20,180 nt of DNA from Polaromonas sp. (GTDB lineage Bacteria; Pseudomonadota; Gammaproteobacteria; Burkholderiales; Burkholderiaceae_C), in contig JAHFQQ010000021.1 in the NCBI GenBank assembly GCA_023259235.1, positions 1-20,180 of the forward strand, read 5' to 3'. Positions 1 through 7,024 of the stretch are shown here, in pieces. The position numbers and the translations under genes were made by a program. The notes below the pieces were generated by a model that was not told the DNA's origin, did no database searches, and saw only the letters and a list, made by a program, of their open reading frames with translations. Every line of letters starts with the position of its first letter. Position 1 is the first letter of the stretch.

Positions 1-258
1 GACAACGTGCGTATCAACCTGACCGCCAAGGAGTTCGCACTGCTCGCCGTGCTGGCGCGGCGCCAGGGCGATATCCTGTCCAAGACCGCGATTGCCGAGC
101 TGGTCTGGGACATGAATTTCGACAGCAACACCAACGTCGTCGAGGTCGCCATCAAGCGGCTGCGCGCCAAGATCGACACGCCGTTTTCGCCCAAGCTGCT
201 GCACACCATTCGCGGCATGGGTTATGTACTGGAGCCGCGCGAGGAGAACCTGGAGTGA
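1..258 (+). CDS. OmpR-family response regulator, C-terminal DNA-binding domain (5' truncated by window)
   Basis: The frame is open from base 1, so the start and the receiver domain lie outside the window. The visible 85 residues form the winged-helix DNA-binding domain of OmpR/PhoB regulators: LTAKEFALL at the start of the domain, the recognition-helix region TNVVEVAIKRLRAKID, and the wing motif TIRGMGYVLE near the end. The length of this domain is normal and the reading frame is clean. The stop overlaps the start of the sensor kinase by 1-4 nt, so the two are translated as a pair. The recognition-helix region and the paired kinase resemble the CusR/CopR/IrlR group that answers copper, silver or other heavy metals. 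The metal itself is inferred; target genes would be upstream of the window. Confidence 0.93.
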   Translation, partial: DNVRINLTAKEFALLAVLARRQGDILSKTAIAELVWDMNFDSNTNVVEVAIKRLRAKIDTPFSPKLLHTIRGMGYVLEPREENLE

Positions 259-1649
259 TGCGGCAATCCATCACCGTGCGGCTGATTGTGATGTTCGCAA
301 TCGCAGCGCTGGTCACCTTTGCGCTGATCGGCGCCGCCCTGTATCACGTGCTGGACCGTGAACTCACGCGCCACGAGCAGGACGAACTCAGAATCAACCT
401 GCAGAACCTGCAGTATTCGATCGAGCGCACGGGCACCATGGATCGCTGGGCGCGCGTGCAGGCCAAGATGGATACCCTGACACCAGCCGATGGCAGTGTG
501 CGTTTCTGGGTGCTGAGCGATGAGCCCCGCTATGAGTACGGCCGTGGCCTGGCGGAGATCGAGCACATGAACCGCGAGCCAGACGGTCGCGGCAGCATTT
601 TGATGCCGCGGAAGAAGTATCCGATACACACGCTATCGACCAGCATTCCCGCCTTCGAGGATCGTCCGGCCGTGCGTCTGATCGTCGGCGTCGACTCGGC
701 CTCCTACGCACGCACCCTGGACATCTTCCTGACCGCACTGGCCGTGCTGTCGTTGAGCGCGGTCCTGGGGGTCATGCTGATCGGCTACTGGATTGCGCGG
801 GTCGGGCTGCAACCGCTGGTGCAACTGTCGAAAGAGGCGCAGGCGCTGCGCCCGAAAGCGCTGTCGCAACGCCTGAATGTGACGAAGTTGCCGCCCGAAT
901 TATCGGCGCTGGCCGCCGCCTTCAACGGCGCGCTGGGCCGCCAGCAGGATGCCTACCGGCAGCTGGAATCCTTCAACGCGGATGTGGCGCACGAATTGCG
1001 CACACCACTGACGAACCTGATCGGCGGTACCCAGGTTGCCCTGTCGCGCCAGCGCTCGGCAGCCCAATTCGAGGAAACGCTGCAATCGAACCTGGAAGAA
1101 CTGGAGCGGGTGCGATCGATCATCAACGACATGCTGTTCCTGGCGCGCGCCGACCAGGGCGAGGCGGCCACCGGTCTGGTGCGGACCCCGATCGCACAGG
1201 AAGTGCGCAAAACCACCGAGTTCTTTGAATTTGTGCTGGACGACATGGACGCTATGGTCAGCATCGAGGGGGACATAGCGGCCGAGGCGATGATAGAGAC
1301 CGCGCTGTTCCGCCGCGCCGTGTCGAACCTGCTGCAGAATGCGATCGAGCATTCGAGCGCAGGAGCACGCTTGCTGGTGACGATCCGCCAACAGCTCACA
1401 TCCATCTGGGTGACCGTGTCCAATCCCGGCGAGCCCATTGCACCGGGCCATTTGCCGCGTCTGTTCGACCGCTTTTACCGGATTGACGCGGCGCGCCAGC
1501 CCCAGGGAGAACACCATGGCCACGGCTTGGGACTGGCCATCGTGAAGGCGGTGGCGAGCATGCATGGCGGCAGCGTGACCGCGTCCTGTGCGGAAGGCAT
1601 CACCACCATCGGGTTCAGCGTCCCGGTCGCCGCGCTGCGGGCCGCCTGA
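258..1649 (+). CDS. Heavy-metal-type sensor histidine kinase (CusS/IrlS-like)
   Basis: Membrane sensor kinase of about 463 residues, the partner of the regulator just upstream. In order: N-terminal membrane segment (residues about 9-30), periplasmic sensor region (about 31-155), second membrane segment (about 157-180), HAMP region, HisKA domain with AHELRTPL (phospho-acceptor His about 245), N box NLLQNAIEHS (about 358-367), LFDRFYR and G2 box GHGLGLAIV (about 421-429). The PxHLPRLFDRFYR-style sequence and short sensor region are typical of heavy-metal sensor kinases (IrlS/CusS/CopS). The start may be ATG 258 or the adjacent GTG 255; GAGGAG at 241-246 serves as ribosome binding site for either. 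The gene ends in a non-coding stretch, so it probably closes the operon. The ligand is not visible in the sequence. Confidence 0.93.
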   Translation: MRQSITVRLIVMFAIAALVTFALIGAALYHVLDRELTRHEQDELRINLQNLQYSIERTGTMDRWARVQAKMDTLTPADGSVRFWVLSDEPRYEYGRGLAEIEHMNREPDGRGSILMPRKKYPIHTLSTSIPAFEDRPAVRLIVGVDSASYARTLDIFLTALAVLSLSAVLGVMLIGYWIARVGLQPLVQLSKEAQALRPKALSQRLNVTKLPPELSALAAAFNGALGRQQDAYRQLESFNADVAHELRTPLTNLIGGTQVALSRQRSAAQFEETLQSNLEELERVRSIINDMLFLARADQGEAATGLVRTPIAQEVRKTTEFFEFVLDDMDAMVSIEGDIAAEAMIETALFRRAVSNLLQNAIEHSSAGARLLVTIRQQLTSIWVTVSNPGEPIAPGHLPRLFDRFYRIDAARQPQGEHHGHGLGLAIVKAVASMHGGSVTASCAEGITTIGFSVPVAALRAA

Positions 1650-1736
1650 CCTGCGTCGCAGCGGAAAAACGGGCAACTGGCCTGCAGAAACCTGCGCGTA
1701 ACGGATAGAAACTTCAACCGCATGAGTCAAAGTATG

Positions 1737-1913
1737 TCATAGGTTTGGCGCGTCAAAGCGCCTTCTATCTTTTAAACACTGAGGGAGTTTGAGGCTGCCC
1801 CCGGCGATCACTCCGGCTGCGACATGGGCCTCATGCACCGCCTTGTGCGCCAGCAACAGTACCCCGGTTTTTTGCTCCGGCGTCAAAACTTGAAGGTCAT
1901 ACGTGACAGCGCT
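1737..1913 (-). pseudogene. Possible remnant of a small protein gene
   Basis: On the minus strand a 58-codon stretch without start codon reads YDLQVLTPEQK and then LLLAHKAVHEAHVAAGVIA, ending at a stop at 1737-1739. It has the look of real protein rather than a random frame. Just upstream, other frames read RFDLEALSRM and SLHGVEDTV, which could be the earlier part after frameshifts. LTPEQ-type motifs occur in small periplasmic metal-stress proteins of the Spy/CpxP/CnrX kind, which would suit the neighbouring metal-type two-component system, but the match is too short to assign. Low confidence. Confidence 0.22.
1747..1773 (+). terminator. Possible factor-independent terminator after the sensor kinase
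   Basis: Arms GGCGC (1747-1751) and GCGCC (1758-1762) enclose a 6-nt loop and are followed by a T-rich run, TTCTATCTTTT. The position, about 100 nt after the kinase stop, fits. The stem has only 5 pairs and the T run is interrupted, so it is a weak candidate. Confidence 0.35.
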
Positions 1914-2123
1914 TCAAGATCAAACCGCACCTGACGGTGTCTTCGACACCGTGCAGGGAACTCAGGCGTTGGCCATCCATCGCTGAACGCTTTAGCAGTC
2001 TGTGGATAACCATCATCACGCAAGGTGATCAGATGATGCAATTTTCATTTTTACCCCAATCGGACTAGTGTAGGCACAGGCGCCGCACGCGGTGTGCAGC
2101 GCATTTGAACCGGAGGTGACACG

Positions 2124-2732
2124 ATGAGCAACCAGCAGGAAAGCAACGCAAACATCATCAACTATGGGCCCCTGGCTGGCCTGATAGGGGTTTGGGAGGG
2201 GAACGGCGGAACGGATATTTCGCCGGGTATGCCGGACCAGATGAAGACGGATACAGAACGGAGCTATCGAGAGCGCTGGGTTTTTGAAGCGATCAGCCCG
2301 CCCGTGGAAAACCATGATCAAAAACTTCGCCAGATTGTCTGCGATACGCATGCCTGGCGCGGAACTCCATCCACGGCGGAGAAACATGCCGGAGAGGCCT
2401 TCCATGCGCAAAGAGGCTACTGGATTTGGGACTCCGCCACCGGGATGGTGCTGAATTCGTTTGCGGTACCGCGCGGTATCGTCATCAATGCCGGCGGTAC
2501 CGTGAAACCGGACGCCACCAGTTTTGAGCTGGTGGCACAGGCCGGATCGGAGACCTACGGTATTTGCCAGAATCCCTTCCTGCTTGAGAGCTTCAAGGTC
2601 GTGCGCTATATCCTCAAGGTAAAGCTGAACGGCAAGGACAGCATCGACTATGAGCAGGACACCCAGCTTCAGATCAAAGGGCGGGGCCTCATGCACCACA
2701 CTGACGCCAACCATCTCAAGCGCGTTTCGTGA
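2124..2732 (+). CDS. Heme-binding beta-barrel protein (nitrobindin/THAP4-like, FABP-like family)
   Basis: Protein of 202 residues, probably cytoplasmic because no signal peptide or membrane segment is present. The N-terminal LAGLIGVWEGNGG (about 18-30) matches the G-x-W-x-G-x-G opening strand of the nitrobindin-like ten-stranded beta-barrel. The C-terminal HHTDANHLKR (191-200) matches the closing H-T-x-x-N-x-L-x-R motif that in this family carries the heme-ligating histidine region. Known relatives bind ferric heme and react with nitric oxide or peroxynitrite; that role is inferred here. The start is firm: a strong GGAGGTGA lies 6 nt before the ATG. It stands alone, with a non-coding region before it and a dehydrogenase fragment after it. 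Longer bacterial members of unknown function share the GYWIWD and NSFAVPRG-like segments seen mid-protein. Confidence 0.75.
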   Translation: MSNQQESNANIINYGPLAGLIGVWEGNGGTDISPGMPDQMKTDTERSYRERWVFEAISPPVENHDQKLRQIVCDTHAWRGTPSTAEKHAGEAFHAQRGYWIWDSATGMVLNSFAVPRGIVINAGGTVKPDATSFELVAQAGSETYGICQNPFLLESFKVVRYILKVKLNGKDSIDYEQDTQLQIKGRGLMHHTDANHLKRVS

Positions 2733-2781
2733 GCATCGGCTGCGAGGTCTTCGCACGGGTCTCGCCAACCAGCGCCAGCAA

Positions 2782-2919
2782 ATGCAGTGCATCGGTCTGA
2801 TTGGCTATGGCGCAGTCGGCAGGATTTTCTCCAGGGGACTGAGCCGCCTGCCCGAACTGGCCGAGGTCGTCCTGGCCGGAAAAGTGCGCGGCCGTATGGC
2901 GATCAACGTGGCACGCTGA
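2782..2919 (+). pseudogene. N-terminal fragment of an NAD(P)-dependent dehydrogenase
   Basis: A 45-codon frame starts MQCIGLIGYGAVGRIFSRGL, which is the first strand, glycine loop (GxGxxG) and helix of a Rossmann nucleotide-binding fold, as in 6-phosphogluconate or 3-hydroxyisobutyrate dehydrogenase-like proteins and aspartate dehydrogenase-like proteins. It stops after about 45 residues where the family needs 250-300, and no continuation is visible in another frame. It is therefore a truncated remnant. It runs into the convergent end of the 2927 gene only 7 nt later. No ribosome binding site of note precedes it. Confidence 0.5.
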
Positions 2920-2926
2920 GCAGCCC

Positions 2927-3235
2927 CTAAGTCTGTTCTGCGGCGATCCAGCGCAGGCCTTTGCCGCGGCTGTAGTAATAGTCCCCTTGCGGACTGATCA
3001 CGACGGCGCGGAACGCTGCCGGGTCGGTGAAATAGCGCCATCCATGGCCTGGTGCCTCGGCAGCGGCGTCGTTCGGCACCGCCTGCATGCCATGGTCAAA
3101 GCCTTTTACGGAGCGCTTCTCCGTGGCGTGCTTATTGTTGCGTTGAGGGTCGTGTTCGCGGTCCCCAGCCAGAAGGGGAGTGCTGATAGCGGCTGCCATC
3201 AGGGCTATCGAAGCGAGAAGTGCGGTCGGTTGCAT
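2927..3235 (-). CDS. Small exported protein of unknown function
   Basis: Protein of 102 residues with an N-terminal signal peptide (hydrophobic residues about 4-20, likely cleavage after LLA at 23), so mature in the periplasm. The mature part is charged and His/Asp-rich at first (GDREHDPQRNNKH), then ends with a compact segment containing GHGWRYFTDP, AVVISPQGDYYYSRGKGLRW (about 63-96). I do not recognise the family. The start was set at the internal ATG at 3235 because AAGGAG lies 7 nt upstream and the signal peptide begins there; a longer frame to 3298 would bury the signal. It follows apbE on the same strand after 99 nt, so it may be the last gene of the redox operon or have its own promoter. 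Confidence 0.7.
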   Translation of the reverse strand: MQPTALLASIALMAAAISTPLLAGDREHDPQRNNKHATEKRSVKGFDHGMQAVPNDAAAEAPGHGWRYFTDPAAFRAVVISPQGDYYYSRGKGLRWIAAEQT

Positions 3236-3271
3236 GATGATCTCCTTTGCATAGGTGCCCAGTCGTTGGTG

Positions 3272-3285
3272 ACTGTGTGCACAGT
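3272..3285. promoter_or_regulatory. Short inverted repeat upstream of the small exported protein
   Basis: ACTGTG-TG-CACAGT is a perfect 6-bp inverted repeat with a 2-nt centre, located 37 nt before the start at 3235, between apbE and the small gene. This could be an operator for a dimeric regulator; chance is also possible. Confidence 0.25.
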
Positions 3286-3334
3286 TTGCACTTGCCATGA
3301 TGAATCGCTGCTGAACGGCTTGTTGCAGTGTCGT

Positions 3335-4324
3335 TCATACAGCGCTTTGCCGTACGGTGGAAGCGCCAAATCGCCCCAGTCCCAACTCTACCAACCCTTC
3401 AGGTCTACGCAGCAGAAACAGCACTTCCAGCCCCATGCGCTGCGCCAGGGCAAGGCCTTCGCCCGGGCCGGCCACCAGCAAGGCCGTGGCCCAGGCGTCC
3501 GCGTGCATGCAGGTGCGCGCCAGCACGGTGACCGAGGCGACAGCGTTGTTCACCGGCGCGGCGCGGCGCGCGTCCATGGTGTGCGCGAGGTGCGCGTCGC
3601 CCACTTTCAGGTAGTGCCGGTAGTCGCCCGAGGTGGCCACGGCCAGGTCTTCGAGTTCGATGACGCCGCGCGCCGCACGGCGGCCAAGGTCAGGGGATTC
3701 AAGCGCCACAGCCCAGGGCACGCCACTGGCCTGGCCGCCCACGGCGCGCAGCTCGCCATCGAGCGCCGCGAGCGCGTGGCGCACGCCATGCTGCTGCAGC
3801 ACGGCGGCCATGCGGTCCACCGCATAGCCCTTGGCAATGCCGCACAGATCGAGCTGCACGGGGGCGCGCTTGCGGGCGCGGCCTGCGGGGCGGTCGAGCT
3901 CCAGGCCCTTGTGCATAGTGCACGGCGCAGCCTGGCGCGCGGTGTGGATCGCCGCGGCGTCGGGGGCATCGCGCGTGGCGCCAAAACCCCAGGCATCGAC
4001 CAGCGTGCCGACGCAGGGGTCAAACGCGCCAGCGCTTTGGCGGTGGATGTCCATGGCGCAGGCCAGCACCTCCAGCATTTCAGGCGGCAGGTCCACCCAG
4101 GTGTCCACGGGTGCGCGGTTCAGGCGCACCAGATCGCTATCCGGCTTCCAGGGCGACATCTGCGCGTCCACCTGCTGCACCGCAAAGGCCAGGTCCTGGT
4201 GCAAGGCCTCCTGGTTCACAGCACCATCGGCGTCCACGCTGGCGGACCAGCGCGTTCCCATGGTCGGGCCGTGCAGCGCAGTCCGCATGCAGGGCGCGGC
4301 AGTCTCAGAAGACGTCTTCGGCAT
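3335..4324 (-). CDS. apbE: FAD:protein FMN transferase (ApbE family), no visible signal peptide
   Basis: ApbE cleaves FAD and attaches the FMN part through a phosphoester bond to a Thr/Ser of a target protein, with Mg2+. Family motifs over 329 residues: TMGTRW (21-26), MSPW (56-59), SAGAFDP (97-103), DLCGIAKGYAVD (159-170), ATSGDYR (230-236), HTMDAR (248-253) and ADAWATAL (275-282). The length is normal. The start overlaps the end of the upstream reductase gene by 20 nt, indicating tight translational coupling. Oddity: most ApbE proteins are exported or are lipoproteins, but this one starts with a polar sequence and an in-frame stop lies a short way upstream, so no exported form can be encoded. 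Targets are likely in this operon; the DUF2271 protein carries a motif similar to a flavinylation site. Confidence 0.93.
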   Translation of the reverse strand: MPKTSSETAAPCMRTALHGPTMGTRWSASVDADGAVNQEALHQDLAFAVQQVDAQMSPWKPDSDLVRLNRAPVDTWVDLPPEMLEVLACAMDIHRQSAGAFDPCVGTLVDAWGFGATRDAPDAAAIHTARQAAPCTMHKGLELDRPAGRARKRAPVQLDLCGIAKGYAVDRMAAVLQQHGVRHALAALDGELRAVGGQASGVPWAVALESPDLGRRAARGVIELEDLAVATSGDYRHYLKVGDAHLAHTMDARRAAPVNNAVASVTVLARTCMHADAWATALLVAGPGEGLALAQRMGLEVLFLLRRPEGLVELGLGRFGASTVRQSAV

Positions 4325-6509
4325 AGCGCTCTTTTGCTTTGAGCTGCGCCACGCTCAAGTGCAGCGGCACGAGAATGGCGTCCAACGCCTCGACCACGCT
4401 CTTGGCCATGGCGCGGCTGCCGCAGACGCGCACCAGGGCGCCCTGGGCCACCAGTGCGCGGATGCGCTCGGCGTCGCGGCGCAGGGCGTCCTGCACATAA
4501 CCGCCGCCTTCGGGGATGCGCGAGAACACCGTCTGCACACTCGCCAGCCGCCCTTCACCCAGCCATTGCTGGATCTCGGTGCCAAAGTAAAAGTCCTGCG
4601 CCGGGTCGCGCCCCCCAAAGTACAGGTGCATAGGGGGGTGCCGGTCGTTGCGGCGGATGAAGCCAGCCAGGGGCGCCACCCCCGTGCCCGCACCGATCAG
4701 CAGCACGGGCGGGCGCGTGCGCGGCAGCGCGAAGCCTGGGTTCGAGCGGATGAAGGCGGCGATGCTGCCCCCCCTCTGCAGGCCCAGCAAATGCGTAGAG
4801 CACAGGCCACCGGGCAGCAGGCGCACGCAGATTTCCAGAAACCCGTCCTTCGAGCCCGACGCCAGCGAGTAGTAGCGCGGCACGGCCGAGCCCGGCGGCA
4901 CGATGCCCACCAGGTCGCCCGCCGCAAAATGCGCCAGGCCATGGCCCCGAAGTGCCCCGCCGCCCTGCGCGGGCCAGGCAAAGCGCAGGATCGCCGTAGG
5001 TTCGTCGCTGTGCTCGCGGTAGTTTTGGCGCGCCACAAGCGTGAGCGCGGTGGTGGGCGGCACGCGCGGCACATAGTCGAGCACCAGGGGCTCGCCCAGT
5101 GCGCGCGCCAGAGCGTCGCCCCAGCGCGCGAATTGCTGGGCCGATTGCTGGTGGATGCATTCGAGCGGCAGCAGCGCGGGCCAACCCTGTGCGCGCAGCG
5201 TTTTCTCCAGCGCCTCGGCAAAGGCGCAGAAGGCCGGGTACTGCCGGTCGCCAAAGCCCAGCACCGTCACCGGCACGGCGCTGGCGGTCAGTTTTGCGAT
5301 GCGCTGTAGGGCGTCGCTGGCGTGGGCCGGGGCCTGGCCCTCGCCATAGGTGGCGGCGAGCACGAATACCTGCCGCGTGGCGGCCGTGGTCTGGAAATGC
5401 TCCAAAGCGCTGGTGTGCACGCGGTGCCCACTCTGGGCCAGCGCATCCTGCAGCGCCTGGGCAAATCCCCACGTGCTGCCGCCTTCGCTGGCGACGAAGA
5501 TAAGCACGTCGGCCTGTGCCAAGGGACTGTTGCCGGTGATGTGCGGCGCCTGGCGGCGTGCCTGCCACCACATGACCACGCCCGACCACCAGAACAGCAG
5601 CACACTGGCGCCCACGAGGGCCAGCACCACGGCCCAGGGCCAGGCCCCTTCGCCGGTGTGCAGCACCAGCGCCCAGTCGTAGATGCGCTGCGCCAGGGTA
5701 AGGTCTTGCCAGGCCAGCGTCTGCCCAGAGTAACGGTCGATCCAGCCTTCGCCCTGGCCTGTGGCGACCTTCCAGGTGTCTTCAGGGTCGGCAGCGTCTG
5801 GGAAATTCAGTTTGCGCAAATCCCGCACAGCGAGGCTTTGCAGCATGGCAAGCTGCGCGCCGGGCAAGGCGGTCTGGCTGGTGGCCACGGAGACCAGATC
5901 CGGCTCGGTCCCGGCGTCCAGCGCCACCAATCCCAGGGTTGAGGCGCTCATCGTCAGCGCGGTGAGCGACGTCAGCAGCAGCACCGCCAGCACCACCCGG
6001 CCCGCCACCACGTGGATGCGCTGTGCCAGCGAGCCCCGCACCCGCGCGGCCAGGCGCCGCCAGCCGCCCATGCGGCGCAGCAGCAGTATCAGGGCCGAGA
6101 GGCAAATCAAGCCCATGGCCAGCGCAATGCCCGCCGCACCCCAGCGCCCAGCGTCGCCCAGGAGCAGCGAGCGGTGCAGGTTCTTCACCCAGCGCGGCAG
6201 CGCCGAAGGCTCCCAGGCGCCCAGCACCCGACCATCGGCCGGGTCCACGTAGCGCGCCTGCGCCTGGTCGCCCTCAAAGCCGAACACCACGATGGCACCC
6301 GAGGGCAGATGGCGGATTTCCTCCGCCCCCGGAACCGTGCGCGCCACGCGCTCCACCAGCGTCGCTACCGACAGGTCGCCCGGTGCCGCAGGTGCCTGCC
6401 ACGCTTCCTGCACCGGATCGAACGCCAGGATGGCGCCGGTGATGCCCAGCACCAGAGCCAGGGTGCCAACCGTCAGGCCCAGCCAGCGGTGGATTGCCTT
6501 CCAGCCCAC
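4305..6509 (-). CDS. PepSY membrane domain fused to flavodoxin and NADPH-flavin reductase (sulfite reductase alpha-like)
   Basis: A 734-residue fusion. Residues 1-320 are a PepSY-associated membrane region with segments at about 10-30, 124-144, 167-188 and 292-314; histidines at H8, H112, H166 and H284 are candidate heme ligands. Residues about 334-475 are a flavodoxin domain (VLIFVASEGGSTWG, LAATYGEGQAP, LGFGDRQYPAF). Residues about 485-734 are a CysJ/P450-reductase-type module: PRYYSLASG binds FAD, GGLCSTHL follows, LIGAGTGVAPLAGF binds NADPH pyrophosphate, and the tail AKERYAEDVF matches the CysJ ending. It should carry electrons from cytoplasmic NADPH via FAD and FMN to membrane heme and the periplasm. 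The GTG start at 6509 lies 5 nt after the DUF2271 stop with no clear ribosome binding site of its own, so it depends on coupling. Confidence 0.9.
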   Translation of the reverse strand: MGWKAIHRWLGLTVGTLALVLGITGAILAFDPVQEAWQAPAAPGDLSVATLVERVARTVPGAEEIRHLPSGAIVVFGFEGDQAQARYVDPADGRVLGAWEPSALPRWVKNLHRSLLLGDAGRWGAAGIALAMGLICLSALILLLRRMGGWRRLAARVRGSLAQRIHVVAGRVVLAVLLLTSLTALTMSASTLGLVALDAGTEPDLVSVATSQTALPGAQLAMLQSLAVRDLRKLNFPDAADPEDTWKVATGQGEGWIDRYSGQTLAWQDLTLAQRIYDWALVLHTGEGAWPWAVVLALVGASVLLFWWSGVVMWWQARRQAPHITGNSPLAQADVLIFVASEGGSTWGFAQALQDALAQSGHRVHTSALEHFQTTAATRQVFVLAATYGEGQAPAHASDALQRIAKLTASAVPVTVLGFGDRQYPAFCAFAEALEKTLRAQGWPALLPLECIHQQSAQQFARWGDALARALGEPLVLDYVPRVPPTTALTLVARQNYREHSDEPTAILRFAWPAQGGGALRGHGLAHFAAGDLVGIVPPGSAVPRYYSLASGSKDGFLEICVRLLPGGLCSTHLLGLQRGGSIAAFIRSNPGFALPRTRPPVLLIGAGTGVAPLAGFIRRNDRHPPMHLYFGGRDPAQDFYFGTEIQQWLGEGRLASVQTVFSRIPEGGGYVQDALRRDAERIRALVAQGALVRVCGSRAMAKSVVEALDAILVPLHLSVAQLKAKERYAEDVF

Positions 6510-6514
6510 GCGCG

Positions 6515-6991
6515 TTACTGCAGCTGGAAGGTCAGCGACTGGATGTACTGCTTGCCGGCCTGTGGCTTGCCGGCGTTGCCGGTGGACAGCGGAACGCGAA
6601 TCTCCGACGGACTGTCGCGCATTTTTTCGACGGCAGCGTCGATGCGGATTTCGTAGCCTGCGTCAATCAGTGCATCGGCCAGGTTGGCCGTGACCTTGAG
6701 CGTGCGCCCCGCGCCCACACTGGCGCCGGTCACGCCATTCAAGCGCTTGGCGTCACCGCTCGAGAGCCGGTTCCAGTCGGACAGGGACTTGTAATACTTG
6801 GCCTTGCCGCCGGCCACCCACAGGGTGCCGGCATAGGCACCCTTGGCGTCGGTCAGGTAAGCGGCCAGGTAGGCACCGTCGCCGCCATAGTTCTTGAGCT
6901 GGGCCGTCAGCGTGACCTGGCGGCTATGCGCCAGGGCGGGCAGGGCCAGCGCGCAGGCGGCGGCCAAAGTGGTCAAAAGGGGTTTGGTCAT
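6515..6991 (-). CDS. DUF2271 exported protein, possible flavinylation target
   Basis: Protein of 158 residues with a signal peptide (residues 1-21, cleavage after ALA), so periplasmic. The segment TLWVAGGKAKYYKSLSDW (about 56-73) is the hallmark of DUF2271. At 85-91 it has NGVTGAS, which resembles the ApbE target consensus D-x-x-[S/T]-G-A-[S/T]; if used, S91 would carry the FMN. The usual Asp is Asn here. The gene sits between a PepSY protein and the PepSY-reductase fusion and near apbE, which supports a role as a periplasmic electron carrier or partner. ATG start with GGAGC 8 nt upstream. The function of DUF2271 is otherwise not established to my knowledge. Confidence 0.82.
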   Translation of the reverse strand: MTKPLLTTLAAACALALPALAHSRQVTLTAQLKNYGGDGAYLAAYLTDAKGAYAGTLWVAGGKAKYYKSLSDWNRLSSGDAKRLNGVTGASVGAGRTLKVTANLADALIDAGYEIRIDAAVEKMRDSPSEIRVPLSTGNAGKPQAGKQYIQSLTFQLQ

Positions 6992-7006
6992 GGTGATGCT
7001 CCAGTA

Positions 7007-7015
7007 GGGGGGGGG
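7007..7015. repeat. Nine-base G/C homopolymer upstream of the DUF2271 gene
   Basis: A run of nine G on the plus strand (C9 on the transcribed sense) lies in the 33-nt gap between the PepSY stop and the DUF2271 start, a few bases before the GGAGC ribosome binding site. Such tracts are prone to slippage. Confidence 0.9.
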
Positions 7016-7024
7016 TTACTCGAT

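Larger units (their letters stand above)
1650..2123. other. Gene-poor gap between sensor kinase and heme-binding protein
   Basis: This stretch of 474 bases holds no convincing intact gene. It contains a possible terminator at 1747-1773, a short open fragment on the minus strand (1737-1913), a perfect 8-bp hairpin with a 3-nt loop (arms 1934-1941 and 1945-1952), and just before 2124 the ribosome binding site GGAGGTGA of the next gene. The AT-richer bases near 2036-2055 may hold the promoter of the 2124 gene, but no clear -35/-10 pair stands out. Confidence 0.6.

Noticed and set aside
222..1730. Several long minus-strand open frames opposite the sensor kinase
   Set aside because: They mirror the high-GC kinase gene, have no family motifs and low-complexity translations; shadows of the real gene.
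2650..2919. 89-codon frame covering the dehydrogenase stub
   Set aside because: Its first half overlaps the end of the heme-binding gene in another frame and is not protein-like; only the part from 2782 matches a Rossmann fold.
2987..4342. 451-codon plus-strand frame opposite apbE
   Set aside because: Translation is rich in His, Arg, Gly and Ala with no motifs, while the opposite strand carries all ApbE motifs.
3831..5309. 492-codon plus-strand frame across apbE and the reductase
   Set aside because: Crosses the boundary of two real genes on the other strand and shows no domain.
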